This document shows, piece after piece, positions 6,395-6,471 of a DNA stretch of 6,471 nucleotides (positions within the stretch are counted from its first letter, which is position 1; the number at the start of each line of letters is the position of its first letter). A model generated the notes under the pieces. The model was not told the origin of the DNA and searched no databases. It worked only from the letters and a program-made list of their open reading frames with translations. The DNA lies in assembly GCA_945869355.1 (NCBI GenBank), contig CAMBPA010000082.1:1-6471 (forward strand), read 5' to 3'. Origin of the DNA: Bordetella parapertussis (lineage in GTDB: Bacteria > Pseudomonadota > Gammaproteobacteria > Burkholderiales > Burkholderiaceae_B). The position numbers and the translations under genes were made by a program.

Positions 6395-6471
6395 ATGAGT
6401 AGTCAGCATCTCATCACCCCAGAAGCCTTGCAGAAGTTGCTGGCCAGCGACCCCGCATCTGTACTCGTTTG
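6395..6471 (+). CDS. Rhodanese-like sulfurtransferase (5' end only)
   Basis: Only the first 25 complete codons are present, and they run off the window edge. They read [18 protein letters not shown] then DPASVLV. The pattern of a short Ser-rich start, [11 protein letters not shown], an Asp-Pro turn and a VLV strand is how the N-terminal rhodanese domain of SseA/thiosulfate sulfurtransferase-type enzymes begins, and would normally be followed by a D-x-R motif. Those enzymes move a sulfane sulfur from thiosulfate or 3-mercaptopyruvate to cyanide or thiols through an active-site Cys, which is not in view. The gene is divergent from gmk across 104 bp. The call rests on a short match and could be wrong; the coding start itself, with its ribosome site, is better supported. 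Confidence 0.6.
   Translation, partial: MSSQHLITPEALQKLLASDPASVLV

Noticed and set aside
1..6471. Mobile element, CRISPR array, tRNA/rRNA or defence system
   Set aside because: No transposase or integrase motifs, no regularly spaced repeats, no tRNA-like or rRNA-like segments and no defence-protein domains were seen. Genes cover nearly the whole window.

Overview
The window looks like an ordinary chromosomal segment of a betaproteobacterium, most likely order Burkholderiales (Alcaligenaceae-like). The reasons are the short 67-residue omega subunit, the gmk-rpoZ-spoT gene order, and a periplasmic solute-binding protein of the TRAP/DctP type of the sort abundant in that order. This placement is made from recalled protein motifs and gene order and was not tested by a search.

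Layout, left to right. Positions 1-373 hold the 3' end of an ABC transporter ATPase gene (YbbA/LolD type) on the + strand. It runs tail to tail into, and overlaps by 25 bp, a minus-strand drug/metabolite-type membrane transporter gene (349-1266). A 74-bp divergent spacer (1267-1340) carries candidate promoter and operator elements. It is followed by a + strand gene for a secreted TRAP-type solute-binding protein (1341-2405). Only 4 bp separate the stop codon of that gene from the stop of a convergent minus-strand cluster.

The minus-strand cluster reads right to left: gmk (guanylate kinase, 5658-6290 by my preferred start), rpoZ (RNA polymerase omega, 5409-5612), spoT (bifunctional (p)ppGpp synthetase/hydrolase, 3109-5397), then an unnamed dimeric alpha/beta-barrel-like protein (2410-3075). 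Gaps of 45, 11 and 33 bp without obvious terminators suggest one operon. Three members are linked functionally: Gmk phosphorylates GMP to GDP, SpoT makes and destroys guanosine (penta/tetra)phosphate, and omega forms part of a ppGpp-binding site on RNA polymerase in proteobacteria. A rhodanese-like sulfurtransferase gene starts divergently at 6395 and leaves the window.

I see no RNA genes, insertion sequences, CRISPR arrays or prophage signatures, and no gene-free stretch longer than about 104 bp. I did not find a convincing new biological system. The points most worth a second look are the uncharacterised gene after spoT, the repeated motif in the 1267-1340 spacer, and the start-codon choices for gmk and spoT.
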